A stretch of DNA of 14,841 nt from Betaproteobacteria bacterium (GCA_012274205.1 JAAOZY010000219.1:1-14841), one strand, 5' to 3'. Counted from the first letter of the stretch, positions 6,287 through 14,134 are shown. Notes: generated by a model not told the origin, from the letters alone. A program made the numbers and translations.

Positions 6287-7179
6287 TTGAGCACCAGCCA
6301 GCCGATGCCGCTTCCCGCGACCAGGCCCGCCATGGCCAGCCAGGCCCAGTGGCGCGCGGGAAACGAGCTCACCGCGGGCGTATCGGCAATCGCCGCGCGC
6401 GCGTGGCGCACGCGCACCTGGCGCACGCCTTCGCCGAATGCGAGCATCATCGATTTGTGCGCGAGTATGTTCACCAGCCGCGGCACGCCGCGGGTGGCGC
6501 GGTGGATCGCGCCTACTGCCGGCCCGCTGAACACGCCGTCGCCGACATAGCCGGCCACACTGAGGCGGTGCGCCAGATAATGCGCCAGTTCCTCCCGCGT
6601 GAGCGTGCCGAGGTGGTGCTGAAAGGTAATGCGCTGGCGCAGCTGGCGCACCGACTCGTGCGCGAGCTTCTGGTCGAGTTCGGGCTGGCCGAACAGGATC
6701 ACCTGCGCGAGCTTGCGTTTCTCCGTTTCGAGATTGGTCAGCAGGCGCAGGGTTTCCAGCGTCTCCAGCGGCATCGCCTGGGTTTCATCGAGGCAGATCA
6801 CCACGCGCCTGCGCTCGCGCGCGAAGTCCAGCAGCGCGTGGTTCAGCGCCTTGATCAGGCGGTGCTGGTCGAGGTCCGGCTCCACCTCCACGTCCAGTTC
6901 GTCGCACAGGGCGAACAGCAGCGTGCGCGGTTCCAGGTTCGGATTCGGAATGTAGGCGGTGGCGCAGTTGTCGCTCAGGGTGGCGAGCAGCTTGCGGCAC
7001 AGCAGCGTCTTGCCGGTGCCCACTTCGCCGGTGATCTTGATGAAACCCTCGCCGTTGGCCACCGCCACCAGCAGCGTGTTCAGTCCTTCCTGGCTGCTGG
7101 CGCAGGCGAAAAAGAAACTGGTGTCCGGCGTAATGCCGAAGGGCGGCTCGCGCAGGCCGAAATGGTTGAGGTAGATCAC
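6283..7179 (-). CDS. mshM: MSHA biogenesis ATPase MshM (ExeA/GspA-like AAA)
   Basis: A 298-residue AAA ATPase of the ExeA/GspA type. Relatives help insert or assemble the secretin through the cell wall, and MshM is the MSHA counterpart. The N-terminal YLNHFGLREPPFGITPD is characteristic of the family. Walker A is GEVGTGKT (51-58) and Walker B is VVICLDE (126-132). An arginine-rich sensor region (RQLRQRITF) and a late GVPRLVNILAHK segment follow. A single hydrophobic helix at about 278-297 would anchor the C-terminus in the inner membrane. There is no long periplasmic peptidoglycan-binding domain after it, unlike ExeA itself. The start is GTG, overlapping the mshL stop as GTGA. Its position between secretin and TPR protein matches the MSHA cluster. 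Confidence 0.88.
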   Translation of the reverse strand: MIYLNHFGLREPPFGITPDTSFFFACASSQEGLNTLLVAVANGEGFIKITGEVGTGKTLLCRKLLATLSDNCATAYIPNPNLEPRTLLFALCDELDVEVEPDLDQHRLIKALNHALLDFARERRRVVICLDETQAMPLETLETLRLLTNLETEKRKLAQVILFGQPELDQKLAHESVRQLRQRITFQHHLGTLTREELAHYLAHRLSVAGYVGDGVFSGPAVGAIHRATRGVPRLVNILAHKSMMLAFGEGVRQVRVRHARAAIADTPAVSSFPARHWAWLAMAGLVAGSGIGWLVLK

Positions 7180-9032
7180 TGGTTTGCGCCGGCGGCGCCC
7201 TCGTGCGGCTCGATGCGCATGCGCTGCATCCGCGTGCGCGTGTCCTGCAGGTCCTGATCCCAGGTCTTGTCGCTTTCGATGATCGTGGGCTTGATCAGGA
7301 TCACCAGCTCGCGCTTGATGGTATCGGTGGAGGAATTGCGGAACGCGCCGCCGATCCCCGGCAGGTCGGCCAGACCCGGGATGCCGCTGCGGCCCTTGTT
7401 CAGTTCCACTTTCATCAGGCCGCCCAGAACGACAATGTGGCCGTCATGCGTGCGCACCATGGTATCGGACTCGCTCACATTGACCGCAGCCACATCCACG
7501 CTCTGCGCACCGACGCCGGCGAGATTGAACCCAACCGCCTTGGACGCCACGCTCGTCACCAGCGGATGAATATGCAGCGAAATGTTGCCGGCATCGTCGA
7601 TTTGCGGCGTCACGTCGAGCGAGATCCCGGAGAAAATGTTGCTGATCTGCGGCGATACCGAAGTGGGGATGACGACGCCCGCGGAGGTCACGCCGGGGAC
7701 CACGGTGATGCTGGTGACGTAAGGCTGATCGGTGCCGACCTTGAGCACGGCCTTCTGGTTGTTGAGTGTGGCCACCCGCGGGCTGGACAGGACCTGCACC
7801 GAACCCTGCGACTCGAGAAACTGCAGCAGGGCGGCGAAATTGTCCGTCTGCACCGCCAGACCGAACACGCCCCCGGCCACGCCGTTCGTCCCGGCGACGA
7901 CGCCGCCCAGGGTCGCCAGACCGGCGCCGGCCCCCGGATTCGCGCTGAAATTGCTGCTGCTGCCGGTGCTGCTGCCGGCGGTGCTGCCACTCAGGCCGCC
8001 GCGCACGCCCAAGCTGTTTGCGACGCCGCCCAGGCCGCTGGTAAAGCCGCCGGCAATGCCGCTGGTCGGAAATGCCGCCCAGTTGATCCCGGTCTGATAA
8101 GCCTGGTTCAAGGTGACGTCGACGATCTTGGCTTCGAGCATGACCTGCCGCTCCACCGAGATTTGCATGGCTTTGAGCAGGGTGGCGACGCTGCGCAGTT
8201 CCTGCGGCATGGCGCGCACCACCACTACGCCGGACTGCGGGCTGATGACGATGTTGCGTCCTTCGCCTTTGCCGACGATGGTTTGTATCGCGTACTCAAC
8301 TTCCGCCCAGAAGTCGGTGGTCTGGACCGTGGACATGCGCGTCGCGTCCGACTGGATGCCACCGAGAGCGCCGGGCCCGTTCGGAGTCAGCGAGGGCGGC
8401 CCCTGAATGCCCCCTGGCGTCACCGGCGCGGCCTGCGCCGCATTCGTCGTACTCTGCAGTGTCGTGGAGGCGGCAGCGTTCGTCGTTGCCGTGCTGGTCG
8501 CTATGCCGCTGGAGCCGGCCGTAACCCGCATGTCGCTGCGGCCCTGACGCGCGCCGATCAGATAATTGACCTGGAACACGCGCGTCTGCAGGCCGGCCGG
8601 CTTGATATAGACCCGGCTGCCGTCGATCTTGTATTCATACCCATAGATCTCGCGTAGCGATTCGAGCGCCTCGGACAGGCTGACGTCCTTGAGATTGACC
8701 GAAATCGATCCGGACACTTCCGGCGACACCAGCATGCTGTAGCGCGTGCCCGATACGATCGACAGGAAAACCTCCCGCGCCGGCGCATTGTTCACGTTCA
8801 AGTCGAAGCGCGCGTCGATCGGTTTTCCCTCGGCCTGCGGCAACTCCATGCGCAGCGGCGGCAGCAGCGCGCGGTTCACCGCATCGGGCTCCCTGGGTTT
8901 CGCGGGCGCCGGCCCTTTTTCCAGTTCGCCGATCATCTGCTCGCTGACTTTGTTGGTGCGCACCGGCTCCTGCGCGCAGCCTGCGGCCAGCAAGGCGCTT
9001 AACACAAGCACGGCGATATGCGGTTTTCTCAT
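7176..9032 (-). CDS. mshL: MSHA outer-membrane secretin MshL
   Basis: A 618-residue secretin that forms the outer-membrane channel for the pilus. A signal sequence ends in a lipobox LAAGC with the lipidated cysteine at residue 19. A secretin/TonB short N-terminal (STN) type domain spans about 75-145, and an N1-like periplasmic domain lies near 240-300. The C-terminal secretin domain runs from about 300 to 585 and ends with SGIPGLADLPGIGGAFRNSS and an ELVILIKPTII strand. Two low-complexity regions stand out: a Ser/Thr/Ala/Pro-rich spacer (172-235), and a Gly/Ser-rich stretch (324-393) within the secretin domain. The start ATG overlaps the mshK stop (ATGA). The domain set is clearly secretin, and the neighbours support MshL over PilQ or GspD. 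Confidence 0.92.
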   Translation of the reverse strand: MRKPHIAVLVLSALLAAGCAQEPVRTNKVSEQMIGELEKGPAPAKPREPDAVNRALLPPLRMELPQAEGKPIDARFDLNVNNAPAREVFLSIVSGTRYSMLVSPEVSGSISVNLKDVSLSEALESLREIYGYEYKIDGSRVYIKPAGLQTRVFQVNYLIGARQGRSDMRVTAGSSGIATSTATTNAAASTTLQSTTNAAQAAPVTPGGIQGPPSLTPNGPGALGGIQSDATRMSTVQTTDFWAEVEYAIQTIVGKGEGRNIVISPQSGVVVVRAMPQELRSVATLLKAMQISVERQVMLEAKIVDVTLNQAYQTGINWAAFPTSGIAGGFTSGLGGVANSLGVRGGLSGSTAGSSTGSSSNFSANPGAGAGLATLGGVVAGTNGVAGGVFGLAVQTDNFAALLQFLESQGSVQVLSSPRVATLNNQKAVLKVGTDQPYVTSITVVPGVTSAGVVIPTSVSPQISNIFSGISLDVTPQIDDAGNISLHIHPLVTSVASKAVGFNLAGVGAQSVDVAAVNVSESDTMVRTHDGHIVVLGGLMKVELNKGRSGIPGLADLPGIGGAFRNSSTDTIKRELVILIKPTIIESDKTWDQDLQDTRTRMQRMRIEPHEGAAGANQ

Positions 9033-9433
9033 GGTCGTTTTACCATTTTCTCGGTTTTGTCCTCGGTGGCGGACACGGCCGCAGCGCCCCCGCGTGGAGG
9101 ATACAGCTGCAGCACCTCCAGCTCTTGGCCGGTTTTGAGCGTTACCGTCGTTGCGCTGATGTTGACCATCGCCGCCTTGCCGAAGGCGCCGCCCAGTGCT
9201 ACGTATTGCCCGTTGATGATCGCCCCCTTGCGCGCGCTCGACAGCAGGATGGATTCGAGCCGCGGGCGCGCTTCGGCGCCTTCCTTCGAATCCTTGCCCA
9301 CGCCTGCCGCCGTCATCATCAGCTGCAGCGGCGGGCGCGTCGGATCGGTAAGCGCCTGTGCGGTGCTACCGGCCGACAGGGCCAGGCCCGCCGCGGCGGC
9401 GAGCACCTGAGCCAGCTTCAGACGGTGAGCCAT
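9029..9433 (-). CDS. mshK: MSHA biogenesis protein MshK
   Basis: A 134-residue small periplasmic protein. A signal-peptide-like start (MAHRLKLAQ, a hydrophobic core, then a likely cut after STAQA at residue 27) precedes the DPTRPP motif that marks MshK and similar pilotin- or PilP/GspC-like proteins linking the inner-membrane complex to the secretin. The remainder is a compact beta-rich domain (AIINGQYVALGG, TVTLKTGQELEVLQL). The same frame stays open far upstream through mshJ. The ATG at 9433 is chosen because it yields the signal peptide and has a GGAG Shine-Dalgarno seven bases before it. It overlaps mshJ by 16 bases and mshL by 4. Confidence 0.8.
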   Translation of the reverse strand: MAHRLKLAQVLAAAAGLALSAGSTAQALTDPTRPPLQLMMTAAGVGKDSKEGAEARPRLESILLSSARKGAIINGQYVALGGAFGKAAMVNISATTVTLKTGQELEVLQLYPPRGGAAAVSATEDKTEKMVKRP

Positions 9434-10092
9434 GATTTCTCCGGACTCAGCGTATAGATGCTCAGTTTCAGGACGGACAGTGGATACTGCTCCACGCTCA
9501 GGTCGAAGCCGTCCCAGAACACGCGCTGGGGCATCCGTTCCAGCGCCGCGAGGTAGTCGAGCAGGTCGAAATAACTTCCCTTGATGCTGAGTTCGACCGT
9601 ATGCCGGTACACCTCGCGTCCGCCGCCAGCCGCGCGCGCGCGCCCTTCGGCGGTGCCCGCGCCCTGCGACAGGCCGGCGCCGGGAAGATTGCGCAGCGAC
9701 AGAAGCTGCAACTTCGGATTTTTTGCGATCAGGCTCCTGAGCATGGTCGCCATATTCTTCGGCGACACAAACTGCTGTTGCTGCGCCTCGAACTGGCGGT
9801 CGTAGCGCGTCATCTGCTCGCGCAGGTTGTTGATCTTCTCGCGGTTGACCGCGTTCGGATCCTGCACGCCGGGCCGGACCAGGGCCTCGACCTGCGCCTG
9901 GATCGCCTTGGTTTCCTCCTGCTGCTGCGCAATCTGCGCCGCCAGTTGATTGCGCCGCGACAGCACCGGATTCAACAGGAACACCTGCAGCAGGGTAATC
10001 GTCACCAGCGCAACGGCGCCGAAGAACATGGCCCGTTCGCGCAATGCCATCGCATCGATGCCGTCGGCGTATTTTTGCAGCAGCTGTTTCAT
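9418..10092 (-). CDS. mshJ: MSHA biogenesis protein MshJ (PilO/GspM-like)
   Basis: A 224-residue bitopic inner-membrane protein with the PilO/GspM layout: a short cytoplasmic N-terminus, one membrane helix at about residues 22-42, a Gln-rich coiled coil (about 44-107) and a C-terminal ferredoxin-like periplasmic domain. The family's motif-like end is present (VELSIKGSYFDLLDYLAALE, then a LSVEQYPLSVLKLSIYTLS strand pair). With the PilN-like partner it should form the periplasmic part of the alignment complex. The start ATG overlaps the preceding stop as ATGA, and the end overlaps mshK. A glycine-rich insertion (about 145-165) looks like a flexible loop. Confidence 0.85.
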   Translation of the reverse strand: MKQLLQKYADGIDAMALRERAMFFGAVALVTITLLQVFLLNPVLSRRNQLAAQIAQQQEETKAIQAQVEALVRPGVQDPNAVNREKINNLREQMTRYDRQFEAQQQQFVSPKNMATMLRSLIAKNPKLQLLSLRNLPGAGLSQGAGTAEGRARAAGGGREVYRHTVELSIKGSYFDLLDYLAALERMPQRVFWDGFDLSVEQYPLSVLKLSIYTLSPEKSWLTV

Positions 10093-10820
10093 TTGGATCC
10101 ACCGCCCGGCGCCGGAGTGCGCGGCGCCCCGCCTAGCAGCTCCATTACCTTGCTGCCCAGTGCCGCGCCGCCCCCGGAAAGCGCGGCGTGGCTCGACACC
10201 AGCTGAAACTCGGTGTAGCTATACTTGGCCGGCGCGCCGGCGGGCCGCGACGCACTCGCAGGCAGCACGCCTTCGGTCTGCGTCATGCTGAGCGAATCGA
10301 AGGCGCGGCCGCGCATCGCCCGTTCCTGGTTGAGGCGCTCGATATAGGCCGGCACCAGTTCGGGCTGCAGCGCGCGACCGGCGATTTCCATTTCCGCGTC
10401 GCCCTTGCCCACGCTGAAGTGCGTCAGCCATAGTCCGGGCAGCGACTGGCGCGCCAGCGCGCGCAAATATTCGGCATAGCTCGCGCCGCTGGCGAGCGTA
10501 TCCATGCCGAGGCTGTCGAGCGTGGCCTTGCGCGCGCTCAGCTGCGCCTGCAGATTGTTCACTTCGGCTTCAAGACTGGTGTCGATTTTCTTCGGCGCGT
10601 AGCGCACGCTGGTTTGCGCCAGCAGCGCCTTCGCCTGTTCATACTGCCTCGCCGTTTCCACCGACTGGCGGTCGAAGTTCAGCGACTCGATGCTGGCATA
10701 GCCGTAGAACAAGGCGACGCCGACCACCAGCAGCGCCATCGCATCCAGCATGTTGACCGCGGAGAACGTCTTCTTCTGTTTGAGGAAGATGGGGTTAAAC
10801 AGGTTGATCTGCTGGCTCAC
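10089..10820 (-). CDS. PilN-like MSHA inner-membrane assembly protein (MshI2-type)
   Basis: A 243-residue PilN/GspL-C-like protein. It begins with QINLFNP, the short cytoplasmic peptide by which PilN proteins bind their PilM-like partner, here MshI. A membrane helix (about residues 23-45), a coiled coil (50-95) and a periplasmic domain follow, ending in a Gly/Pro-rich tail. The frame is open 18 codons further upstream, but the GTG at 10820 overlaps the mshI stop (GTGA), has GAGGTG before it, and places the INLFNP motif at the N-terminus, as in the family. In some genomes this gene is called mshI2; I leave the symbol blank because usage varies. It was recognised by domain layout and by its position between mshI and mshJ. 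Confidence 0.82.
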   Translation of the reverse strand: MSQQINLFNPIFLKQKKTFSAVNMLDAMALLVVGVALFYGYASIESLNFDRQSVETARQYEQAKALLAQTSVRYAPKKIDTSLEAEVNNLQAQLSARKATLDSLGMDTLASGASYAEYLRALARQSLPGLWLTHFSVGKGDAEMEIAGRALQPELVPAYIERLNQERAMRGRAFDSLSMTQTEGVLPASASRPAGAPAKYSYTEFQLVSSHAALSGGGAALGSKVMELLGGAPRTPAPGGGSK

Positions 10821-11755
10821 AGGGATTTCACCTCTATGCGCAGCGCAGCGCCGATCACATGCAGCAGTTCCCACTGCTTGTCGGCGCCGATCTCGGGGCC
10901 GGAAAATTCCAGGGCTTCGGCCAGATTGATTTGACGCAGCGGCAGGTAAAGTTGCGAGGTGAGGTAAGGCAGCAACCCGATGTTCTCCGGCATCGGTCCG
11001 AGCAACAGTTCGGACAAAACGATGTTCCGGTACTGGCGCTCGAAATGATCGAGCGAGCGCTGCAGCTCCACGCCGATGCGCTCGAAATAGATCTGCCTCT
11101 GGTCTTCGCGTGCCGCTACCAGCTGCCCCCAGCTCACGTCAAGACGGCGCGCCAGGTAGAGCTCGCCCTGGAACGAGAGGGTGAACAGGCCTCCGGTGTG
11201 ATCGAAGGTCAGCATGCCGATGCCGCGATTTGCGCTCTCGTACAGTTCGGCGATATTGCGCTGCGCCGTTTCCGGGATGTCGATGACCTGAAGCGGAATG
11301 CTGGCGCGCTCGAACTGCGCGATCTGCCTTTGCACCATCTCGTTTTTCGCCGCGACGGCGTACATGTAGTGGCTCGTGCCCGGTGCATCCTGGTCGATCG
11401 GGACGTCGAGCACGTCCATGGTGGCATCGTCGATGTGATAGTCGAGCAGGTCCTTGACGCGCCAGCGGATTGCCGCTTTCAGTTCCTCGCGCGGCACGTT
11501 GGGCGCATCCACCATCAGCAACTGGTATTCCGCCGGATGCAGCAGGGTCGAGCAGTGGTAGCGCGCGAGCTCGTATTCCTCGGCCGCCTTTTCCAGATCG
11601 ACGCCATCCTTGTCGCCGAGCTTGGCAACGCCCCAACGCCCGACTTTGGGCTTGCCCATGGCCGGGCGCTCGACATGGGCCAGCCTGATGGCGTCAGTAT
11701 CGGTACTGATGGCCATCCAACCTGGCTGCATTTTTTTCTTGGAAAACCATGCCAT
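10817..11755 (-). CDS. mshI: MSHA biogenesis protein MshI (PilM-like)
   Basis: A 312-residue cytoplasmic protein of the PilM/GspL actin-like type, which joins the pilus motor to the inner-membrane alignment complex through the PilN-like protein. The N-terminal FSKKKMQPGWMAIS is typical of MshI. A PNVPREELKAAIRWRVKDLL segment (86-104) and a second-lobe IGMLTFDHTGGLFTLSFQGE (179-198) follow the PilM fold. No membrane helix is visible. The ATG at 11755 has only a weak Shine-Dalgarno (ACGAG, part of a small hairpin), unlike the other genes here. It is the first gene of the second msh group, just downstream of a clear promoter. Confidence 0.87.
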   Translation of the reverse strand: MAWFSKKKMQPGWMAISTDTDAIRLAHVERPAMGKPKVGRWGVAKLGDKDGVDLEKAAEEYELARYHCSTLLHPAEYQLLMVDAPNVPREELKAAIRWRVKDLLDYHIDDATMDVLDVPIDQDAPGTSHYMYAVAAKNEMVQRQIAQFERASIPLQVIDIPETAQRNIAELYESANRGIGMLTFDHTGGLFTLSFQGELYLARRLDVSWGQLVAAREDQRQIYFERIGVELQRSLDHFERQYRNIVLSELLLGPMPENIGLLPYLTSQLYLPLRQINLAEALEFSGPEIGADKQWELLHVIGAALRIEVKSL

Positions 11756-11763
11756 CGGCGGTG

Positions 11764-11776
11764 CTCGTCAAACGAG
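11764..11776 (-). promoter_or_regulatory. Small hairpin in the mshI 5' leader
   Basis: CTCGT (11764-11768) and ACGAG (11772-11776) form a perfect 5-bp stem with a 3-base loop, between the predicted transcription start and the mshI ATG. On the transcript it would cover the ACGAG that serves as the only Shine-Dalgarno-like sequence, so it could lower mshI translation. Short and unproven. Confidence 0.3.
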
Positions 11777-11785
11777 TTACTTGAA

Positions 11786-11812
11786 GTTATATCAATAAAT
11801 CTTTGTTGTCAA
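11786..11812 (-). promoter_or_regulatory. Sigma-70-type promoter for the mshI-mshN group
   Basis: On the minus strand a perfect TTGACA (-35, 11812-11807) is followed after 15 bases by TATAAC (-10, 11791-11786; five of six consensus bases). It lies in the most AT-rich patch of the window, in the 115-base gap between mshP and mshI, and points toward mshI. The spacer is two bases shorter than the optimum. The predicted start near 11779 would leave a leader of about 24 bases. Confidence 0.6.
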
Positions 11813-11870
11813 TGGTTTTTCTCGTGTTTCCCCCGCCTTTGCCCCGGCTTCGGATGCGTGCCCGACCTGA

Positions 11871-12308
11871 CTAGGGCGTGTTCGCCATGACGATGCGTTT
11901 GCGCTCTATATAACCGGGCGTCGCGGCGAGCGCGGCATCCGGGCACGCGGCGGAATTGCAGGCCACCGCTTCGATGCTGTATGTCGTGGTCGCCAGCGGC
12001 ACGCCGGGCGTAGTCTCGCCCTCGTTGAAGGTTCTTGCGCTGCAACTCACGGTCACCGAAAAGCCGGTGGTGGCGCGCAGGTCCAGCGTCGTGAGCGGCG
12101 CGCAACTAGCCGCGGGACCCAATACCTGATACAGCCCCCACTCGTTTCCGGCGCGCGCTGTCTGCCAGGCGCGTGCAGACAGGATGTCCTGCGTCGATGT
12201 TGCCTGCTGCGTCGTGCCCAGCCTGACCAGCGCGGCCGAAATGCTCGCCAGGATCACCAGGATGATGATCGCCACGATCGCGCCGAAACCTCGCTGCATT
12301 GCCTTCAC
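11871..12308 (-). CDS. mshP: MSHA minor pilin-like protein MshP
   Basis: A 145-residue PilX-like pilus protein. A short basic leader ends in Gly7, then Phe and a long hydrophobic helix (GAIVAIIILVILASISAALV). Position +5 after the presumed cleavage site is Val, not the Glu found in most pilins. MshP and PilX-type proteins are known for a non-standard N-terminus, so this fits. Cysteines in the C-terminal half (SCAPL, VSCSAR, VACNSAAC) could form disulfides. The start is the GTG at 12308, overlapping the mshO stop as GTGA; an in-frame ATG at 12299 is an alternative. It is the last gene of the first msh group, and the promoter for mshI lies between it and the next gene. Confidence 0.75.
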   Translation of the reverse strand: MKAMQRGFGAIVAIIILVILASISAALVRLGTTQQATSTQDILSARAWQTARAGNEWGLYQVLGPAASCAPLTTLDLRATTGFSVTVSCSARTFNEGETTPGVPLATTTYSIEAVACNSAACPDAALAATPGYIERKRIVMANTP

Positions 12309-13186
12309 GGGACGTTATCCACGTGCGTTCCGAGCACCAGCGCGATGCGCTCGCCCTGGTCGACGATCTCCAGGTTCATCCAGACGAAGCCGCTTTGCTG
12401 CGTCTCGCCCTGCGTCGGCGAATAGATGAAGGAACAAGTTTTCAGCTTGGTCGCGAGTACCGGTGTCGGTGTGGGGCCGGCGACTACCGGAACCGGACAT
12501 GCGGCCGGCGTCGCCGCATTGAAACCGTAGTTCGCGAACCGGTACAGCGTCCCCGTGCCGCTGCCCGCGCCATCGAGGCCGGTACCGGCGCAGACGTAGA
12601 ACACCGCCTTCTGCGCATTGGACACCACCACAAAACGCCCGCCGCTGTAGCCGCCAGGAAACTGCGTCGCCGCCGTCAGTCCGATGCGGCTGTATCCCAG
12701 GCTGGCATCGGGCGGCGCGGCCACATTCTGTATCGCCGCGCGGTTGGTGCCGGCATAGACGTCATTGGTCTCCTGATTGTCGATCACCAGCCAGTCGCCA
12801 GCAGCCGGCGTGGTGGACAGCGGCGTGAGCAGGTCGAGCGCCGACACTGCGGAGGTCCCGTCGAACCATGCGCTCGGCGCGCCCGGATTGGCGCCATCCC
12901 AGACGGTGTCAGCTTGCATGCGATAGCGCCCGCCCGCAGAGGTGGGCACCAGTTCGACGCACTGCGCATTGGGCGAACGGATCGAGTTCGGCACCGCCAG
13001 GTGAATATCCCGGGACATCCTGCGCATCGCGGTGTCCGCGATATCGGTAAGCTGGGCGCGGCGCCCGACGGCGATATAGATGTCGAACGCCGGTTTGAAG
13101 AACACCACTATGTTGGCCGCGATGATGCCGGTGACCACCATCACCACGATCAGCTCGATCAGCGTGAATCCCGTTTGCTTTCTCAT
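12305..13186 (-). CDS. mshO: MSHA minor pilin MshO
   Basis: A 293-residue prepilin-like protein. The leader MRKQTG is followed by FTLIELIVVMVVTGIIAAN, a class III prepilin signal with Glu at +5. The large C-terminal globular domain (about residues 45-293) contains an early RMSRDIHLAVPNSIR segment as in GspJ/PilW-like minor pilins, and four scattered cysteines. The frame is open to an ATG at 13225. I chose 13186 because it overlaps the mshD stop as ATGA and gives a normal six-residue leader directly before the cleavage site. It is one of the minor pilins thought to prime or cap the pilus. Confidence 0.8.
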   Translation of the reverse strand: MRKQTGFTLIELIVVMVVTGIIAANIVVFFKPAFDIYIAVGRRAQLTDIADTAMRRMSRDIHLAVPNSIRSPNAQCVELVPTSAGGRYRMQADTVWDGANPGAPSAWFDGTSAVSALDLLTPLSTTPAAGDWLVIDNQETNDVYAGTNRAAIQNVAAPPDASLGYSRIGLTAATQFPGGYSGGRFVVVSNAQKAVFYVCAGTGLDGAGSGTGTLYRFANYGFNAATPAACPVPVVAGPTPTPVLATKLKTCSFIYSPTQGETQQSGFVWMNLEIVDQGERIALVLGTHVDNVP

Positions 13187-13671
13187 GGGCATGGCCAAGT
13201 CGGCCCCGCAAAACAGGTGCGCCATCCGATCAGCGAATAGCTTTCGCTCTCGTGCGTGACGTTCACCCTTACCGTGAGCTGATCGGTGGCGGCGACCCCG
13301 CTCAGGGATACCGGCGACGCCGCCGGCGGGCTCACGCTCACGCTCACCTTGTAGCCGTTCAGCACCGTGGTGCCGTCGATGTCGCAGATGTTCACCGAAC
13401 TGTAGCCGTTGTAGTCGCGCACATCGTTGAAGCTGAGGCGCGCGCAGCCGGCAAACGGCGGGTTGGGAGGCGTTACGGCGAAGGGCTTGAGCAGTATCTC
13501 TTCCATCATCTCATCCGCGATGGCGGACAGCTGCTTGCGCACCATCGGGTCGGCGCTGTGCCTTACCGTGGTGGTAAAGGTGAGCAACACGCCGGCCAGG
13601 CCGATGCCGACGATCACGATCGCCACGATCAGTTCGATCAGCGTCACGCCGCGATGGGGTCTATTCAACAT
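13183..13671 (-). CDS. mshD: MSHA minor pilin MshD
   Basis: A 162-residue prepilin-like protein with leader MLNRPHRG, then VTLIELIVAIVIVGIGLAGVLLTF. Glu is at +5, but the first mature residue is Val, where Phe or Met is usual. The GspI/PilV-like segment with RKQLSAIADEMMEEILLKPF follows the membrane helix. Cysteines near 70, 90 and the very end (CFAGPTWPCP) are candidates for disulfides. It overlaps mshC. An upstream ATG at 13686 in the same frame would give a 13-residue leader; the shorter start is preferred because its leader length is typical, though neither has a strong Shine-Dalgarno. Naming rests on order and family type. Confidence 0.75.
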   Translation of the reverse strand: MLNRPHRGVTLIELIVAIVIVGIGLAGVLLTFTTTVRHSADPMVRKQLSAIADEMMEEILLKPFAVTPPNPPFAGCARLSFNDVRDYNGYSSVNICDIDGTTVLNGYKVSVSVSPPAASPVSLSGVAATDQLTVRVNVTHESESYSLIGWRTCFAGPTWPCP

Positions 13672-14134
13672 ATCCAGTCGCCCCATCGACCCTGACCGGC
13701 GCCGCTTGCCCGGTTACTGCGATATTACCGGAGAAAACAGTGGTACCCGCGCCATCGCTCGTGATCGTGCCCACCGTCTGGAAATAAAGTACGCCTCCCG
13801 CGGGATAGCCGCTCGCCTGAATCGACGCGTCTTTGCTCTTGTAGGGTGATCCGTCGGGGGCGGACAGCGCAGTGTTGCAGGCGCCGGCCGGATTGGCGCT
13901 GGCGATCGTGAGCGTGACCGTAGTCGGCGTGGTGAACGTTGCGCAAACCAGCCGCCGGTGGCTGACGGCCGACTTCTGCGCGTAGCGCAAGGCGCTCACC
14001 ACGTCGGCGCGGAACACCGATCCGGTCAGCACGCGATTGTCCATCATCCGCGGCAGCGCGACCGCGGACAAAATCCCGATGACCACCATGACGGTGATCA
14101 GCTCGGGCAGAGTGAATCCGCCGTGCCTCGCCAT
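13661..14134 (-). CDS. mshC: GspH/FimT-type pseudopilin, MshC-like
   Basis: A 157-residue pseudopilin with the leader MARHGG cut before FTLPELITVMVVIGILSAVALP. The FTLPEL motif with Pro at +4 and Glu at +5 is characteristic of GspH/FimT proteins. After the helix, SALRYAQKSAVSHRR is the usual second GspH segment. Two cysteines (about residues 63 and 85) may pair. It overlaps mshQ by one base (TGATG) and mshD by 11 bases, so it is embedded in the same coupled unit. In the Vibrio cluster the GspH-like gene before mshD is mshC, which is why I use that symbol. The name is by position and type, not by close sequence recall. Confidence 0.68.
   Translation of the reverse strand: MARHGGFTLPELITVMVVIGILSAVALPRMMDNRVLTGSVFRADVVSALRYAQKSAVSHRRLVCATFTTPTTVTLTIASANPAGACNTALSAPDGSPYKSKDASIQASGYPAGGVLYFQTVGTITSDGAGTTVFSGNIAVTGQAAPVRVDGATGYVE

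Noticed and set aside
6349..7257. 302-codon plus-strand open frame antisense to mshM
   Set aside because: It is opposite a gene with intact Walker motifs and looks like a codon-bias shadow.
7203..8657. 484-codon plus-strand open frame antisense to mshL
   Set aside because: It lies opposite a clear secretin gene; its product is rich in Arg, His, Gln and Asp with no recognisable domain. Long antisense frames are expected from GC-rich codon bias.
9434..10102. Upstream extension of the mshK frame through mshJ, which would make a 357-residue protein
   Set aside because: The extension runs inside mshJ in another frame and would bury the signal peptide; the ATG at 9433 has its own Shine-Dalgarno.
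10859..11890. 343-codon plus-strand open frame antisense to mshI and the promoter gap
   Set aside because: It is mostly antisense to mshI and no ribosome-binding site or domain is visible.
12299..13240. 313-codon plus-strand open frame covering all of mshO in antisense
   Set aside because: MshO has a textbook prepilin start and coupled overlaps on the minus strand; the antisense product is shadow-like.
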